Positions 11,191-22,700 of a stretch of 64,000 nt of DNA are shown piece by piece (the first letter of the stretch is position 1; each line of letters begins with the position of its first letter). This DNA is from Pascua guehoae. Its lineage: Eukaryota; Basidiomycota; Tremellomycetes; Trichosporonales; Trichosporonaceae. Below the pieces are notes generated by a model. It was not told the origin of the DNA. It searched no databases and was given only the letters and a program-made list of their open reading frames with translations. A program made the position numbers and the translations under genes. The stretch lies in contig BCJX01000007.1 in NCBI GenBank assembly GCA_001600415.1, positions 522,785 through 586,784 on the forward strand. The letters are read 5' to 3'.

Positions 11191-11845
11191 GGTGAAGAAT
11201 CGTGGGTGCTATTGGTGGGGTTGTTAGGTGTCTGATTCATTGTGTCTGGTTGGGGACTATATATTCGTGGACTGTACTATGTACACGTTGCAACGGCAAC
11301 TCGCGACTGGCCTTGAGTTTACCGCGGCGCGTCGAGGGGATGAGTATCAAAAAGCTGTACATGCTGTAAATGCTGTGAATGCTGTACGAGGGTGCCGCGC
11401 AAGGGACGTCAGGTTCGACGCGACTGCTCATCGCCTTCTCCTGATGTTGCAAGCTTAATCTTACAATCTTGGCCACCCCTTGCGATGCCGCGCGACTCAT
11501 CCTTCCCGTATGCACTCCTAGCGGCACTATTTTACAATGGTGGAAAACAATGCGCTGTGCATTTGGCATTAGGGCTGTGTCAAGGTGACAGCATCTGTGT
11601 CCAAAGTACGGGAGTACGCTCACGCATCGACTGCTACCAGGAGTAGTTAGTAGTATACGGCAGCAGCAGCGCCCTGGATGGTCGGAGACGGAACCAATTC
11701 TACCGCAATGGTCCAAACAAATGACATCACACCTGCTGCCAACCACCTCGTGTCCGTTCAACACTTCTCTTCTACCTACTCTTGTCACATTGGCCCATAC
11801 ATGACACATCTCTCACCCTCCCCATTCCATCCACCTTTCAAAAGC
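11191..11845. promoter_or_regulatory. Divergent promoter region between aspartic protease and F-box copy B
   Basis: 655 bases separate the two divergent start codons. A run of near repeats of ATGCTGT lies at about 11358-11390 and CAG triplets at about 11660. No gene or clear binding site is seen. Confidence 0.4.
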
Positions 11846-13658
11846 ATGCCCGATAATACCTACGCCACGGGCGTGGCACATCCTCAATCAGTTCTGGATC
11901 TGCCACAGGAGGTACGTGACAGTGCTCCAACGTTTCATAGCTGACATGTAGCTCCTCGTGCAGGTCATTGCTCAGGCTGCGCTCAACGACGTGCCCAGCC
12001 TTGCCAATCTGGCTCTGACTTGTCGGAAATTGTACCGCATCATTTCCGTAAGTGTTGCGTACATTTTGCACAAATCCATCTCTAACGTCGTCAGAGTGAT
12101 GACGCGGTTTGGAGAACGTTGCATCTCCTCGAATATGATGATCCTCGTGATGCGTGCGCCTTCCTCGCTCCACGAACCGAGTATGATTGGAAGCAGCGGG
12201 TAATCGATCGTCACTACGTGGTAGCGTTTCTTCAGAACCACGAGATTCCTCATAATGTCCTACATCCTGCGCGAGGTCACCAGCCCGACATGCCAGCAAC
12301 GACAGTAAGGCAAATGCAGTGATGAATGCCACTAACCCCGCCAGCGCAACGCCGCAGGACGGGTGTTGACCACCGTCCTTTCCTTATACCTCGATCTTCC
12401 TGCGGTTGGTATGCCGTCACGCAATATGCCGATCCTGAGCACGATGCTCAGCTCGCAGGTTTTTATTTACATCTCCACAAACTTGAAGAACAATGACTGT
12501 TACCACCTGCAAGCTCTGTTTCTCCACTTGAAGGCGTTTGCCAACTTCAGTAATCGACACATCAGCTCGTTCATAGAATATCACCAAGCAGGACAAGAGT
12601 TCGACTCAACGTTTTTGGCTCGAACTCGGCCACCTCGAGACACAACATATTGGTATGGACTGCGCGTTGACGTCGCGTTTGTCGGTTAGTAATTGTGGGG
12701 TAGGATGCTGAAGGGTGCTGCTGACTCCGTCTATTCAGTTCGCGAGGTCCATGTCCATTCTGAAATCTGTTCTTGGCAATACCCAAGGATTGACGCAAAG
12801 CTGGTTCGGCAAACGTTGCAGGGGGGTATTGAAGCGGTCCGGGGTCGAGGAATACTGGGCTTAAAACCGCCACTGCTTCGCAAGACCGGGGAAGTCTGGG
12901 ACTGGGCCGACGTCGAAGGGACGTGGTATTTTATCTCCACGGGCGAAGGGTTTGCAGAGTCTGAATGGGTGACCCCCCGACATCTGGAGGAGGCGGGAGA
13001 GCGATTCGAAAGCCCAGACTACATTCACCTCACCCCGGTCCTCGACCGAGCTGCGCTTTCGGAGGCATACAGCGAACGTTTTGGTCGAGCCGACGAGCGC
13101 CTGTGGGCCGACTTTCCTCGGCTCCTCGACCCCTCTCCCGACTCTCTCCCAGCATTGTATTTCGTGGGTGGCAGCACGAGAAAGGCGCGGGATTACCGCC
13201 CCGCCAAGTTTATGTTTGGCGCCGTAGAGCTCACGCGCGACTCGCCCCCGGAGCTCCGTTGGACGTATGCGGTAATCGAGGTCGACCGCCCGGGCAAGCC
13301 GCGCATCTTCCAGGGCGTCCAGGTTGGTGGGAAGGGGGCACCACGAGGCGTGTTTGGGGTAGGTTGGAATGCCGATTGGGTTTGTCAGACGTTGACGACT
13401 AGCCGTACAAGTACTGGAATCGCGGGCCGGATAAGAAGGGCAAGAAGAAAAAGAAGCGGCGGACAGAAGCCAAGGGCAAAATGTTCAACTTTCACCAGAA
13501 GAGTGATGGCATGACATGGTTCTTCAAGGTAAGTTTCCTGGTAATGCTGGTGCTGGGTGGACAGCCAGGCTGCCGGTGTGCTAACTGCAATGCAGGTCGA
13601 TGAAGTGCCCAGTGACACGAGCGGTGAGAACGGAGAAGGCGACGCAGAAGCTGTATAA
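11846..13658 (+). CDS. F-box protein, intact paralogue (copy B)
   Basis: Seven exons with matching phases: 11846-11911, 11952-12047, 12095-12304, 12345-12684, 12739-13358, 13403-13528, 13596-13658 (506 aa). The F-box covers about residues 19-54 (LPQELLVQVIAQAALNDVPS, LALTCRKLYRII). The middle is helical and variable. The C-terminal half contains VWDWADVEGTWYFIS, AKFMFGAVELT and IFQGVQVGGKGAPRGVFG, the pattern seen in fungal F-box proteins that act as SCF ubiquitin-ligase adaptors. A Lys-rich segment (KKGKKKKKRR) follows. Exon 2 has exactly the same length as in copy A, and all intron positions are shared, so the two arose by duplication. Substrate is unknown. The basic tail could direct it to the nucleus. 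Confidence 0.85.
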
Positions 13659-14983
13659 TGGCCTGCTGTGCAGAAATGTGACCTTAACGGCAACGTCTCA
13701 ATATGGGGCGCGAGTCACCAGATGTGACTCTTGCCTGTCTTGCTGTCTGTCCTTTACTCTTGGATTCACACGGGGTGTGCAAAAAGGTAGGGTGGGGTGT
13801 ACAGGTCCGGTTTGTGTGTGTTTGGGGGGCGGGGACTCAGATTGCAGGCGTCGTCCCGTCCCTGTGCCATCACGCAGCAAATGGGCCCTCCAACCTCGGC
13901 CACTTGCTCGTCACCCAGGATGACAGCTCCAGCTTCTGGAGGAGGTACAAGCTGTCTCTATTATACAGCTGCGCCCGGAAAGTCATGAGACGGCCACGTT
14001 GAGCTCGGTCTAGTCAAAGTTGCGCATGCACTTTCTCTCGACCAATGCAATGGCATGGCAAGTGGGCACACTAATGTTTCCTGCTTGTACGCGCCGTGCG
14101 CGTACCCGAGCTTCATGTGGCAGTCTCATGACTTTTCGGACACCTGTATGAAGGCAAATGTCCCCAGGGTGAACGATTCTGCGCCAGAGGCTACTGCAGA
14201 CTTACACCATGGTCCGCGCCTAAGAATAAACTCGTCTTCTCTTCAGAGTGTTGTCCATCTCCCCTGTCACCCAGTCCGCTGGGCGACTTCACCCAACAGA
14301 TCCAGAACCCTGTGGGGTCGATAAACAAGATCCATGGTAGATTACATATCCGCCCAGCGAGGCCGTTCCCTCAAACTAAGGCTACAGGAGCTATACAAGA
14401 TGGAAGACGCCTGTCCACACTGCCTATAACCCCATCATACCGAGGCATCCCTTCCAAACCGTCCCTACATCATACACGGCGTCTACGACTGACCGTCCGA
14501 CAGTATCCCTCCGGCACCTATACCGTGTGGCAAGCCCCCGGTAGCGGTTGCGGTTCCAGTTTCCTATACCGCGGCCGCGCACGGCGAAACCATCGTGCGG
14601 CGGGCGCAGGCAATCACGAGGAGATCGGGCATCGGGCATCGGTCCCGTTTGGTCGTGTGCGAGTCCAGTCGTCGGTAGCACGAGTTGTCCTATCGGCCAG
14701 CGGGCTAGTGGCGAGATCCCAAAACAGGCCAGATCCCAAAACACTCTGGTTCGCGTCCGGCCAAACGGCGCGCCAACTGCGACTAGCGGCTGGTGCCATG
14801 GCACCAACGAGTACGGCCAACGTGCTGTACCGTCTGGTGCCGACTCGATCGATCCAGCCAGACGCTAGGCGCTAGAGTCGACTAGTCGGCCATCCTGGCA
14901 TGGCCGATCGGACGCAACCCAGCCTCCACCTGCACCGCGCTGCTTGCTGCTTCTTCTCGACTTTGTGTCGTGCCGCCACGCCG
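13659..14983. other. Intergenic region, no gene seen
   Basis: About 1.3 kb between the convergent F-box copy B and the unknown membrane protein. Frames of up to 187 codons occur but none shows a domain, a plausible start context or splice-consistent neighbours. The stretch 14520-14880 is GC-rich with short near-repeats of GGCATCGG and GATCCCAAAAC. Confidence 0.5.
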
Positions 14984-15738
14984 CTACCGACCACGCGCCT
15001 CTCGCTTGGGACGCGGCAGCGCCTCGTGTCCGGGCCCATCCAGAATCTCGTCGGCGTCAAGCTCGACGTCTGCCTGTGGCTGGACTCGAAGTCCCGGTCC
15101 CGGCGCAACGGCGCCGAGCCCAATATCCCCCGTGAGAGGCATGGTTCCCGCCTCTGCCGCTGCCGCGCGTGCGCCGCCAGTGGGGAGAATCTTGTACTCG
15201 CGCTCCCACTTGTACGCATGGGCCGGGTGGACGGGGTGGACAAAGCCAAACTGGTCGGCGCGGTAGAGGCGCGCGCTGGGCTGCGACGTGTAGTGGACCG
15301 CGCCCGCGGCGACGAGGAGGAGGAACGCGGTCGCAAGCGCGAGCAGGCTCAGGAGCGTGGTTGGGCTGGGTCTGTCAGTGAGGCTCAGGTGGGCGGGATG
15401 GGGGTACGGCGTTGGTGTGGGCTGGAGGGGGATAGGTTGGGCACGACGTCATTGCTGTACGGGGCTCGTGCGGAGTGGTACGACCCAGCTCGAGCGGGTG
15501 CGTAGCCGGCCTGCTGCCGCTGCGCGCTCCCACTTGGCGGCCATTGTGTTGTGGTTGTGGGCATCGAGAACAGCCGGCAACACAGCCGCCGAGCTGTGCC
15601 TCATCGGACCGCATGCCTCGTGCCAACTGGTGCGTCGACTCACCGCTCGTCGGGCTCCTCGTCGCATTCCGGCACGGTCCCGAGCTTTTCGTTGGGCGTG
15701 TACATGTTGAGCAGGTGTTTTGAGCGTATCGGCTTCAT
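14984..15738 (-). CDS. Unknown single-pass membrane protein
   Basis: The proposed exons are 15738-15644, 15593-15461 and 15421-14984 (221 aa, phases match). The start MKPIRSKHLLNMYTPNEK and the acidic CDEEPDE segment look conserved. The middle is Ala/Pro/Thr-rich. One membrane helix (LLSLLALATAFLLLVAAGAV) lies at about residues 104-123, followed by a Tyr/His-containing segment (LYRADQFGFVHPVHPAHAYKW) and an acidic to basic tail. Exon 1 and exon 3 are firm. The limits of exon 2 are inferred because the same frame is broken by TGA at about 15450, which the second intron removes. No family is recognised. Confidence 0.5.
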
Positions 15739-15966
15739 GGCGAGTTGAGCGGTGTCGGACAACGAGGGGAGAGGAGGGAGTAGGGGGGATGAGGAGAGGA
15801 GGGAGAGCTCGCGCGTGAGTGGGCTTGGTGGGCTAGGTGGTATCGTGTCTGACCTCGCTGCGGATGACGCTGGTCGAGCAAGGGGGCAAGATCCAGAGCA
15901 AGATCGAGAACGAGGCAAAGACGATAAGGCAAAGATTAGAAATAATGTGGTTGAAGACGTCGCAGT

Positions 15967-16019
15967 CGAGACGACCAGACGACCAGGCGACTAGACGATC
16001 AGACGATCAGACGACCAGG
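15967..16019 (+). repeat. Degenerate tandem repeat of AGACGACCAG / AGACGATC
   Basis: Five to six imperfect copies of an 8-10 base unit are visible in a row. Confidence 0.75.
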
Positions 16020-16302
16020 AGGATGACTGTTACGCGCCGAGTGTTGCACGATGGGGCCGAACCGGGAAGCGACGGTACCGAAGCAGCATGCCAGCATCGA
16101 GCCAAGGCTTGTGCAAGGGCTCTGGCGTGATCGACACTGACACTTGGCATTGGGACAAGCTTGCCGTCGGCCGGCGCGTGCGTGCGTACGTGCTGCGTGC
16201 TGCGTGTGTATTACATGCATTAACGAGGAATCAACGCCTGGCGACTCCAAAGGTTTTCTGATTGCGAAATCGCAGGGCGGCAAGGGCATGCGCAGTCGTG
16301 TC

Positions 16303-16329
16303 TTGTCCTGTTTGTCCTGTTTGTCCTGT
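16303..16329 (+). repeat. Three perfect tandem copies of TTGTCCTGT
   Basis: The 9-base unit repeats three times, followed by a partial fourth (TTG). Confidence 0.85.
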
Positions 16330-16941
16330 TTGCCCAGAGATGCCAAGGCTCACACGCTCAGACAGACTTTACGACCTTTCCGTGTCTGTCCCTCGCATCC
16401 CTGGGTTCCTTTGTTCATTAACAGCGAGCCATCTACGTCAGACATGACAAGCCGGCGGCCCCCGCGACACCGTGCCGTGGCCTCTCGGCAGTGCCTTGGG
16501 CGTCTGGCGATACGCCGGTTGATACATTGTCCAAGTCCGCAGCAGCAAACCAGGGACAAACGAACTCGAGACGGTGATCGGCGCCCGGCGCGGGCAACTC
16601 GCAGCTGCATGGCGGGCCTCATGGTAGGCCGCCGGCCATTTCGGGCCCCCCCCTCACCTCGGGTGGATTGGCTCGGGTCGCGGGCGCCGAAGCGGCTTCG
16701 CCGAGAGCTCGCCCCCTCGTGACCGCGTGGTCGTGTGGTCTCATGCGCGCGTGACCACTCGGGGAGATGTGGCCGACGTGTGATGAGACGGCTGTGGCTC
16801 TGGTTCGGGGAAAAGGGCAACGAGATACGTGGGTTCGGCCACCAGAAGATGGTTCAAGAAGGCGGGATGCCCGACGCCTTATCAACCAGGGCAACACCCG
16901 GTTAGGCCCGCCAACAACCGCGGCACACAAAAACAGGGCCG

Positions 16942-16960
16942 CAAAAAGGATAAAAAGGAA
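16942..16960 (-). terminator. Pol III terminator of the tRNA-Glu gene
   Basis: On the minus strand two T5 runs (CCTTTTTATCCTTTTTG) follow the tRNA 3' end within 20 bases, as expected for RNA polymerase III termination. Confidence 0.75.
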
Positions 16961-17057
16961 TTCTCCGCCAGGGAGTCGAACCCTGCTCTATCGCGATCTT
17001 TCTATTGAAAGGCTCTCTCTTGAGAGGCGATTATACTAACCGATATACTAGCGAAGA
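16961..17057 (-). tRNA. tRNA-Glu (anticodon CUC) with a 25-nt intron
   Basis: Read on the minus strand from 17057. Acceptor arm TCTTCGC pairs with GCGGAGA (one T-G wobble), with discriminator A at 16961. The D-arm region is GTATATCGGTTAGTAT. The anticodon stem ATCGC (17031-17027) pairs with GCGAT (16994-16990). The loop reads C-T-CTC-A then C after removal of the intron 16996-17020, placed at the canonical position after base 37. The T-arm is CAGGG-TTCGACT-CCCTG. Mature length is 72 bases. Anticodon CTC gives glutamate. Confidence 0.88.
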
Positions 17058-17181
17058 TATACTAATGAATATGTTTAATCCAATATGAGGGTTCCATTAG
17101 CATTCCGAGCCGTTGTTTCACATTGAACCCTCACCACATTCCTCAACACTCGAGTCTCAAGATATGCATAAATGATGGCTC

Positions 17182-19012
17182 CTAATGTCTAGATGATACA
17201 CTGTTCCACGCACTGATAGACGACGCCCGTGTGCGCCTCGCGTCCGACTCTACGGGGGTATGTGAATGACTGGCGCGGCTGGACGAGCGGGCGCGCGAGA
17301 CGGCGCTCATCCCTGGCGTTGGAGGGGTAGTGGCGAGCAGTAACAATCCGCCTTGCGAGTTGAGGAGACCCAGATTGGATGCAGATGCGCGGCGGACAAG
17401 ACGCTCGACGACGGGACCCCGCGGGAGCGGCATCGACTCGCGGCGCTCGGGCATGAGGAGTGGGCTCGACTCGTCGACTGGGACAAGGATTGGGATTGGG
17501 GGCCGAGGGGGCGGCGTAGGCTCAGTGTCGGGAGTGGTTAGGCAGTAGACCCCGAGGAACGTGGTAGCAATCTAGACGGTCAGTCAAGGCTTTAAAGGAC
17601 AGTAAGCATATACACAACTCACGCCAAAGGCGAAATTGACAAAGTGGGACAGCTCGACGCCACGGAATTCCTGGTACAGCACGGCCGAGCCGATGATGGC
17701 TTGCGTCAGCCCTCTGCGACAATGCAGGCAAAACGTACCAGACAGAGAGAAGAATACAAACTGTGTCGGGATAACAACCTTGCTCTCAAAACGCATGAGG
17801 GCGCGATTGAGAAACTTGATCTGCAGCACAGACGTCGCGACCAATACCACGACGGCGCCCCAAGCAACGGGGTGCCGGAAGGCGCTCAAGAACATTGTCG
17901 AAATTAGCGACGACAGCGCCTTGGTCGCCATGACCGTGTAGCCGCCAAAGAGGGCGCACGTGCCCACGTCGATGGCAACGTACCGCCCTCCCCATTCTTC
18001 GCGCGAGGAGAGGCCGACGAGGAAGACGCCGACAGCAATGTTGAGTGCAGTGTAGATGAGGAACGGTGGGGCTAGGATGGCGGCGACGAGTTCATCGGGG
18101 GAGAGCTGCATGGTGAGTATCTGTATCGTGACATTGCGCAGAATGACAGGGGCTTGCGTAGTGTAATATACGCAGTGCAGAGTAGGGTCTCACTGGTGCA
18201 TCCAGCGTCACTGGTGCGTCCAGCGTCACTGGTGCGTCCAGCTTGTCGCCGCTGATGCTGCACCCACTCGGCCTCTTGCCAACCCCCAAGCTCTACTCAC
18301 TCTTGTATTCGAGTCCTTAGCGGACCATACGACCGCGACCGCGCCAACAATCGCCAGCGCCATGCCCAGGACGTTGCGGCGCGTAAAGCTCTCGCCGAGG
18401 ATGGCGGGCGCCAGGACGCAGTTTGCGATCAGCGCGACGGTCCCCAGTGGCGCGACGACACTGGCCGGTGCGAATCCGTATGAGAGAAAGTTGCCCGTCT
18501 CTCCAAGACCCATGAGGGCGAGGCCAAACCACCACAACCGCGAGCGGAGGTAGCCGCCCTCGTGCTCGAGGCCCGACGCAGAGGTCATGGACGCCGACAT
18601 GGATGCTGGTAGCGGGAGATGGTCGTCGGCGAGATCCACCTCGGCCGCTTCTAGGTCATCTAGGTCGTTCAGGCCATCCATCGAGCCATTGCCGTGCGAG
18701 TCGTCTGGTTTGCGCCTCTCCCTCCGCTCTCTGCCGTTGTCAAGCTGGCCACGGCGGGGAGAAGCGGGTCGACTAAAGTCTCCCCGGCTGTGGACGAGCT
18801 TCTGCACCGTCCTGTACAATCGTCAGCATTTGCATCCACGCCCAGTTCCCGTAGACCACAATCGCCGCTTCAGTAGGCACGCCCCCAAAGCATTCCGCTC
18901 TCACGCACAGAGCAAGGGATATGAGCACGTTGCCCGCGCACGCGATGGCGACGCCGATGAGCGCGGTCGTGTCGTCGACGTCGCCCGTTTCGCGGGGCGG
19001 GAGTGAGAACAT
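17182..19012 (-). CDS. NIPA-type (DUF803) magnesium transporter
   Basis: Five exons with matching phases: 19012-18909, 18811-18301, 18105-17739, 17699-17623, 17571-17182 (482 aa). The first helix TALIGVAIACAGNVLISLAL leads into QKLVHSRG, then a charged loop, then FLSYGFAPASVVAPLGTVAL and ALAIVGAVAVVW. Later helices carry ALSSLIS, LQIKFLNRALMRFESKVV and PTQFVFFSLSAIIGSAVLY, all signature stretches of the NIPA/DUF803 family of about nine-helix transporters of Mg2+ and other divalent cations. A Ser/Arg-rich cytosolic tail of about 115 residues follows. Expected location is the plasma or endosomal membrane. It shares a 332-base divergent promoter with TSC10. Confidence 0.9.
18190..18242 (+). repeat. 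Three tandem copies of an 18-bp unit within the NIPA gene intron 2
   Basis: The unit TCACTGGTGC(A/G)TCCAGCG repeats three times, lying wholly in the intron between exons 2 and 3 of the transporter gene. Confidence 0.85.
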
Positions 19013-19344
19013 GCTGGGTCTGAGAGGTAGAGAGCTAGGCGGTCGTCGACATTGCGGGCAAGCAAGAGATGGGTGAGAATGGAGAATGGACCCAGAAGAT
19101 GACAGGTACAGGTACAGGCAATGCATGCATGCAGCGCAGGCAGCACGCGCAGGATGGCAGCAGCCGACAACCTCTGAAGCCAACTCCCACGGCGGCACGC
19201 ACATTGAACGCGCACCACCGCAAGGTCACGTGCGTGCGGAACCAAATATAGCACCACCAAGCGCGCTAGCACCACGTCGAGGGATCGAGGGACGCGTCGC
19301 CCAAGAAAGTGTGCCATCGAAATGTCAAGCGCTAGATTTGTTGC
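19013..19344. promoter_or_regulatory. Bidirectional promoter NIPA transporter / TSC10
   Basis: 332 bases separate the two divergent start codons. It contains a short GGTACA tandem repeat near 19107 and ATGC-rich sequence (ATGCATGCATGCAG). No specific operator is identified. Confidence 0.4.
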
Positions 19345-20599
19345 ATGTTGCAACTACCCCCTTGGGCAATGATTGGAGCTGCTCAAGCTATAGCTGCCAT
19401 CGTGGCCGTTCTCGCCATCCTCTTCACCATCCCAATGTTCTCGAGGAAACGGTTTGACCCAAAGGGCAAGGTAGGTTGTCTGACATCTCTGTCAGAGGCT
19501 GACGCTGCAGTTCTGCTACGTCACCGGCGGCTCGGCTGGGTTGGGCAAGGCACTTGCCGAAGAGCTCGCACGCCGCGGCGCACATGTGGTCATTGTCGCG
19601 CGCGATGCGAAGCGTTCTGCTGCAACAGTCGAGGGTATCAAGGTAAGCTTTTGCATCGTTTGCATGCGTGTCCGTGCACACACAAGCGCCCGGGGGACGA
19701 TCGACGTCGACGTCCAGAGTGAAACTGACAGACAGGCGCTCGCGGGTCCCGACCAAAAGGTCTTTGCAGTGTCGGCGGACCTAAAGTCTCACGAGGCGGC
19801 CGAGAGCGCGCTCGCCGAGGCGGCGGCGTCGTTTGGCGGACAGGCACCCGACTATGTCTTTTTGTGTGCTGGGTACGCCAAGCCGCGCATGTTCCTCGAC
19901 GCGACCCCCGACGACCTCCAGGGTGTGAGTACGCTGCTCGGCCTGTGTGGTGGGCATGGTATGCCGCGGGTAATCTAACGAGGCCAGAACTTTGACGGAG
20001 TGTACTGGGTGTCGGCGTGGACGGCGCGTGCGGCGTCGCAGATGATGGTCAAGCAGCGCCGGACGGGGACGCTCACCTTTGTGTCGTCGTTTGTGGGCTA
20101 CACGGGCTTTGTGGGGTATACACCCTATGCGCCGGGCAAGTATGCGCTGCGTGGCCTGTCCGACTGCCTGCGCAACGAGCTCAAGATCTATGGCATCGAC
20201 GTCCGCCTCTACATGCCCGCGGGCATGCTGTCACCCGGGTACGACGAGGAGAACAAGGACAAGCCTGCGATTACAAAGAGTATCGAAGAGGACGATGTCG
20301 CCATTACGCCCGAAAAGGCAGTGTCGTTCCTCATCAAGGGTATCGAGCGTGGACATTACCAGATTACAAACGACTTTATGTCCGAGGTCGTCCGCTGCGG
20401 CTCCAACGGCCCGGTTCCGGCCAACGGCCCTCTGGATATGTTTTACCGCTTGCTCGGATTTGTAAGTGACTCCCGCATGGAGAGAAGGCGCTAACCCAAG
20501 ATCATCTACCCCATCTTCCACCGCGTGGTCGACGGCAAGGCGCTCAAGGGCAAGAAGGAGGTGTATGAAGGGCTCGAGGCGAGGGGCTTTTTCGACTAG
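19345..20599 (+). CDS. TSC10: 3-ketodihydrosphingosine reductase
   Basis: Five exons with matching phases: 19345-19470, 19511-19642, 19736-19924, 19988-20461, 20501-20599 (339 aa). It reduces 3-ketodihydrosphingosine to dihydrosphingosine with NADPH, the second step of sphingolipid synthesis, on the ER membrane. An N-terminal membrane helix (IAAIVAVLAILFTIPM) is followed by the Rossmann motif YVTGGSAGLGKALAEELARR, then LCAGYAKP, FVSSFVGYTGF and the catalytic YAPGKYAL (YxxxK). C-terminal hydrophobic segment FYRLLGFIIYPIFHRVV fits a second membrane contact as in KDSR/Tsc10. A second in-frame ATG at 19369 could also be the start. The exact start is therefore uncertain by eight residues. Confidence 0.93.
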
Positions 20600-20915
20600 A
20601 TGGTGGACTTGGTACCGGCGAGTATGCCACCCCCCACATAATGAGAGTATGGTCCACCCTACATAATTTGACATGCCATTACCCAGGCGTTGAGTCATGA
20701 GTGATGCCCCAAAGTCGAGTCGGAAAGAGACAAGGGCAAGGGGTGCAGATAAACATTCGTGCGGAAGATGGTCGGGCGGAAACTGAGCGGAGCCGAACAA
20801 CTTTCCCACGGTAACCCCTACCCCGCCTTGGGATTGTTGCTCGAGTCGGGGCCAAAAGTCGGTGCGCTCTGTGCAACCTCACCATCACACACCCTCTCCT
20901 TATTCATCACAGACC
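20600..20915. promoter_or_regulatory. Intergenic region between TSC10 and PRO2
   Basis: 316 bases holding the TSC10 3' end and the PRO2 promoter. A pyrimidine-rich segment (CACACCCTCTCCTTATTCATC) precedes the PRO2 ATG. Confidence 0.4.
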
Positions 20916-22302
20916 ATGGCCGAACAGATTGCGCTCGACGCGCGCCGGGCCTTTGAGGCGTCGCAGCTCGTGGACCCGTCTGAACGCGATGTCGCCCTGG
21001 GCGCTATTCGGGCAGCGCTCGCGTCTGCGCGCGACGAGGTGCTGGCTGCCAACAAGGCCGACATGATTGCTGCCGAGCCGCTCGTGGCTTCTGGCAAGCT
21101 GTCCAAGTCGCTCATGTCGCGCCTCGACCTGAGCCGTCCGGGCAAGTACGACGCGATGCTGCAGGGCATCACGGACGTTGCTGCGCTCCCGCTCCCAACC
21201 GGTCTGGTGACGTTTGCAAAGGAGCTCGGGCCCGGGCTCGAGCTGCACCGCGTAACGTGCCCCGTGGGCGTGCTGCTGGTGATTTTCGAGGCACGCCCCG
21301 AGGTCGTTGTCAACATTGCCGCGCTGGCCATCAAGTCTGGCAATGCGGCCATTCTCAAGGGCGGCAAGGAGAGCACAAACTCGACGGTCGTCCTGTCGCG
21401 CATTATTGCGCAGGCCCTCGCAAAGACGAGCATTCCCGCCACGTTTGTCCAGACTGTCTCTACGCGCGACGAGATTTCCTCGCTCCTCGCCCAGGACAGG
21501 TACATTGACCTCGTCATGCCGCGTGGTGGAAACGAGCTTGTCCGCCATATCCAGAACAACACGCGCATCCCCGTCATGGGCCACGCAGACGGCATCTGCG
21601 CCGTCTACCTCGACGAGAGCGCAGACGAGAACAAGGCGATCCGCGTCGCCGTCGAGTCAAAGGTGGGTCTACTGAACCACCCATGTTACACCCCCGTGCT
21701 CATTCCAGATTGACTACATGGCCGCATGCAACGCCGCCGAGACGCTCCTGGTGCACGAGTCGCTCGTCTCGGGCCTCTGGCCCAAGGTGGCCAGCGCGCT
21801 CGTGGCCGCCGGCGTCTCGCTCCGCTGCGACGCCGCCACCCTCGCGGCCATCGCCAACGCCCCCGCCGCGGCGCAGGCGACGGCCTCGGACGACGACGAC
21901 TATTTCACAGAGTTCCTCGGCCCCACCATTGCCGTAAAGGTCGTCCCCTCGGCCGCCGCCGCCATTGAGCACATCAACAGCCACTCGTCGCACCACACCG
22001 ACTCGATTGTCACAGAGTCCGAGGCCGCCATGTCCGCCTGGGCACGTGGTCTCGACAGTGCAAACTGCTTTATCAACGCGTCGACCCGTTTCGCAGACGG
22101 CACCCGCTACGGTCTCGGCACCGAGGTCGGCATCTCGACCGGCAAGACGCACGCACGCGGGCCCGTCGGCCTCGACGGCCTCGTCATTTACAAGTATGTC
22201 CTCCGCAGCAAAAAGGACGACGGCTCGGTCATTGCAGACCACGAAAAGAGCGGAAAGGGTTACACCCACACCGACATTGCGCGCGACAAGGCGCCCTTCT
22301 AG
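20916..22302 (+). CDS. PRO2: Gamma-glutamyl phosphate reductase (proline synthesis)
   Basis: Two exons, 20916-21662 and 21709-22302 (446 aa), join in phase 0. The enzyme reduces gamma-glutamyl phosphate to glutamate 5-semialdehyde with NADPH, step two of proline synthesis, in the cytosol. Hallmarks are VGVLLVIFEARPEVVVNIAALAIKSGNAAILKGGKE (given here as family core), VMPRGGNELVRHI, VMGHADGICAVY and the catalytic cysteine in MAACNAAETLLVHE, right after the splice junction. The C-terminal GTEVGISTGKTHARGPVGL is also characteristic. Length agrees with fungal Pro2. The start has a good context (ACCATGG). Confidence 0.97.
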
Positions 22303-22700
22303 CCGCCCCAGGTCCACTGGCGTGGCGTGGCGGCGTGGCCCGGTTGTAGTAGATGCATTTCCATGGGTTTCAGGCACGACCATTGATGTGCAAGGAGTGG
22401 TATTTGTTTTTGGACTGAAACTCGCATATGCGTCCTGGCGGCACACTGGGGCCGCTGTCAGTGTATTGTTGTGTTGTCTCGGGGCCACTCCAAGCTGTAC
22501 AGCAATAGAGCGCCCGCTTGCATGTCGTGACAAATAGTCGCTTGCACTGTTGTCAGACAGCGGGCACCAGCACCCCCCTCGCTCAGGCTCGGCCCAGAGC
22601 TCCGGCGTATCCGGCCGCTTTGATCCGACGTCATGTACCCGAAATCTCTTTGCCGACATTTTGTTTTCGTCCCTCCCTCGTCCCATCATCCATCAAACCC
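22303..22700. promoter_or_regulatory. Intergenic region before the CCDC90-like gene
   Basis: 398 bases without a gene. A T/C-rich stretch (CCCTCCCTCGTCCCATCATCC) lies just before the ATG at 22701. Confidence 0.35.

Larger units (their letters stand above)
15739..16960. other. Intergenic region with short tandem repeats
   Basis: About 1.2 kb without a supported gene. It contains two short tandem repeats (15967-16019 and 16303-16329) and GC-rich sequence before the tRNA. Confidence 0.5.

Noticed and set aside
14312..14875. 187-codon plus-strand frame before the unknown membrane protein
   Set aside because: No domain, no start context, overlapping frames of similar length on the other strand. 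It looks like GC-rich background.
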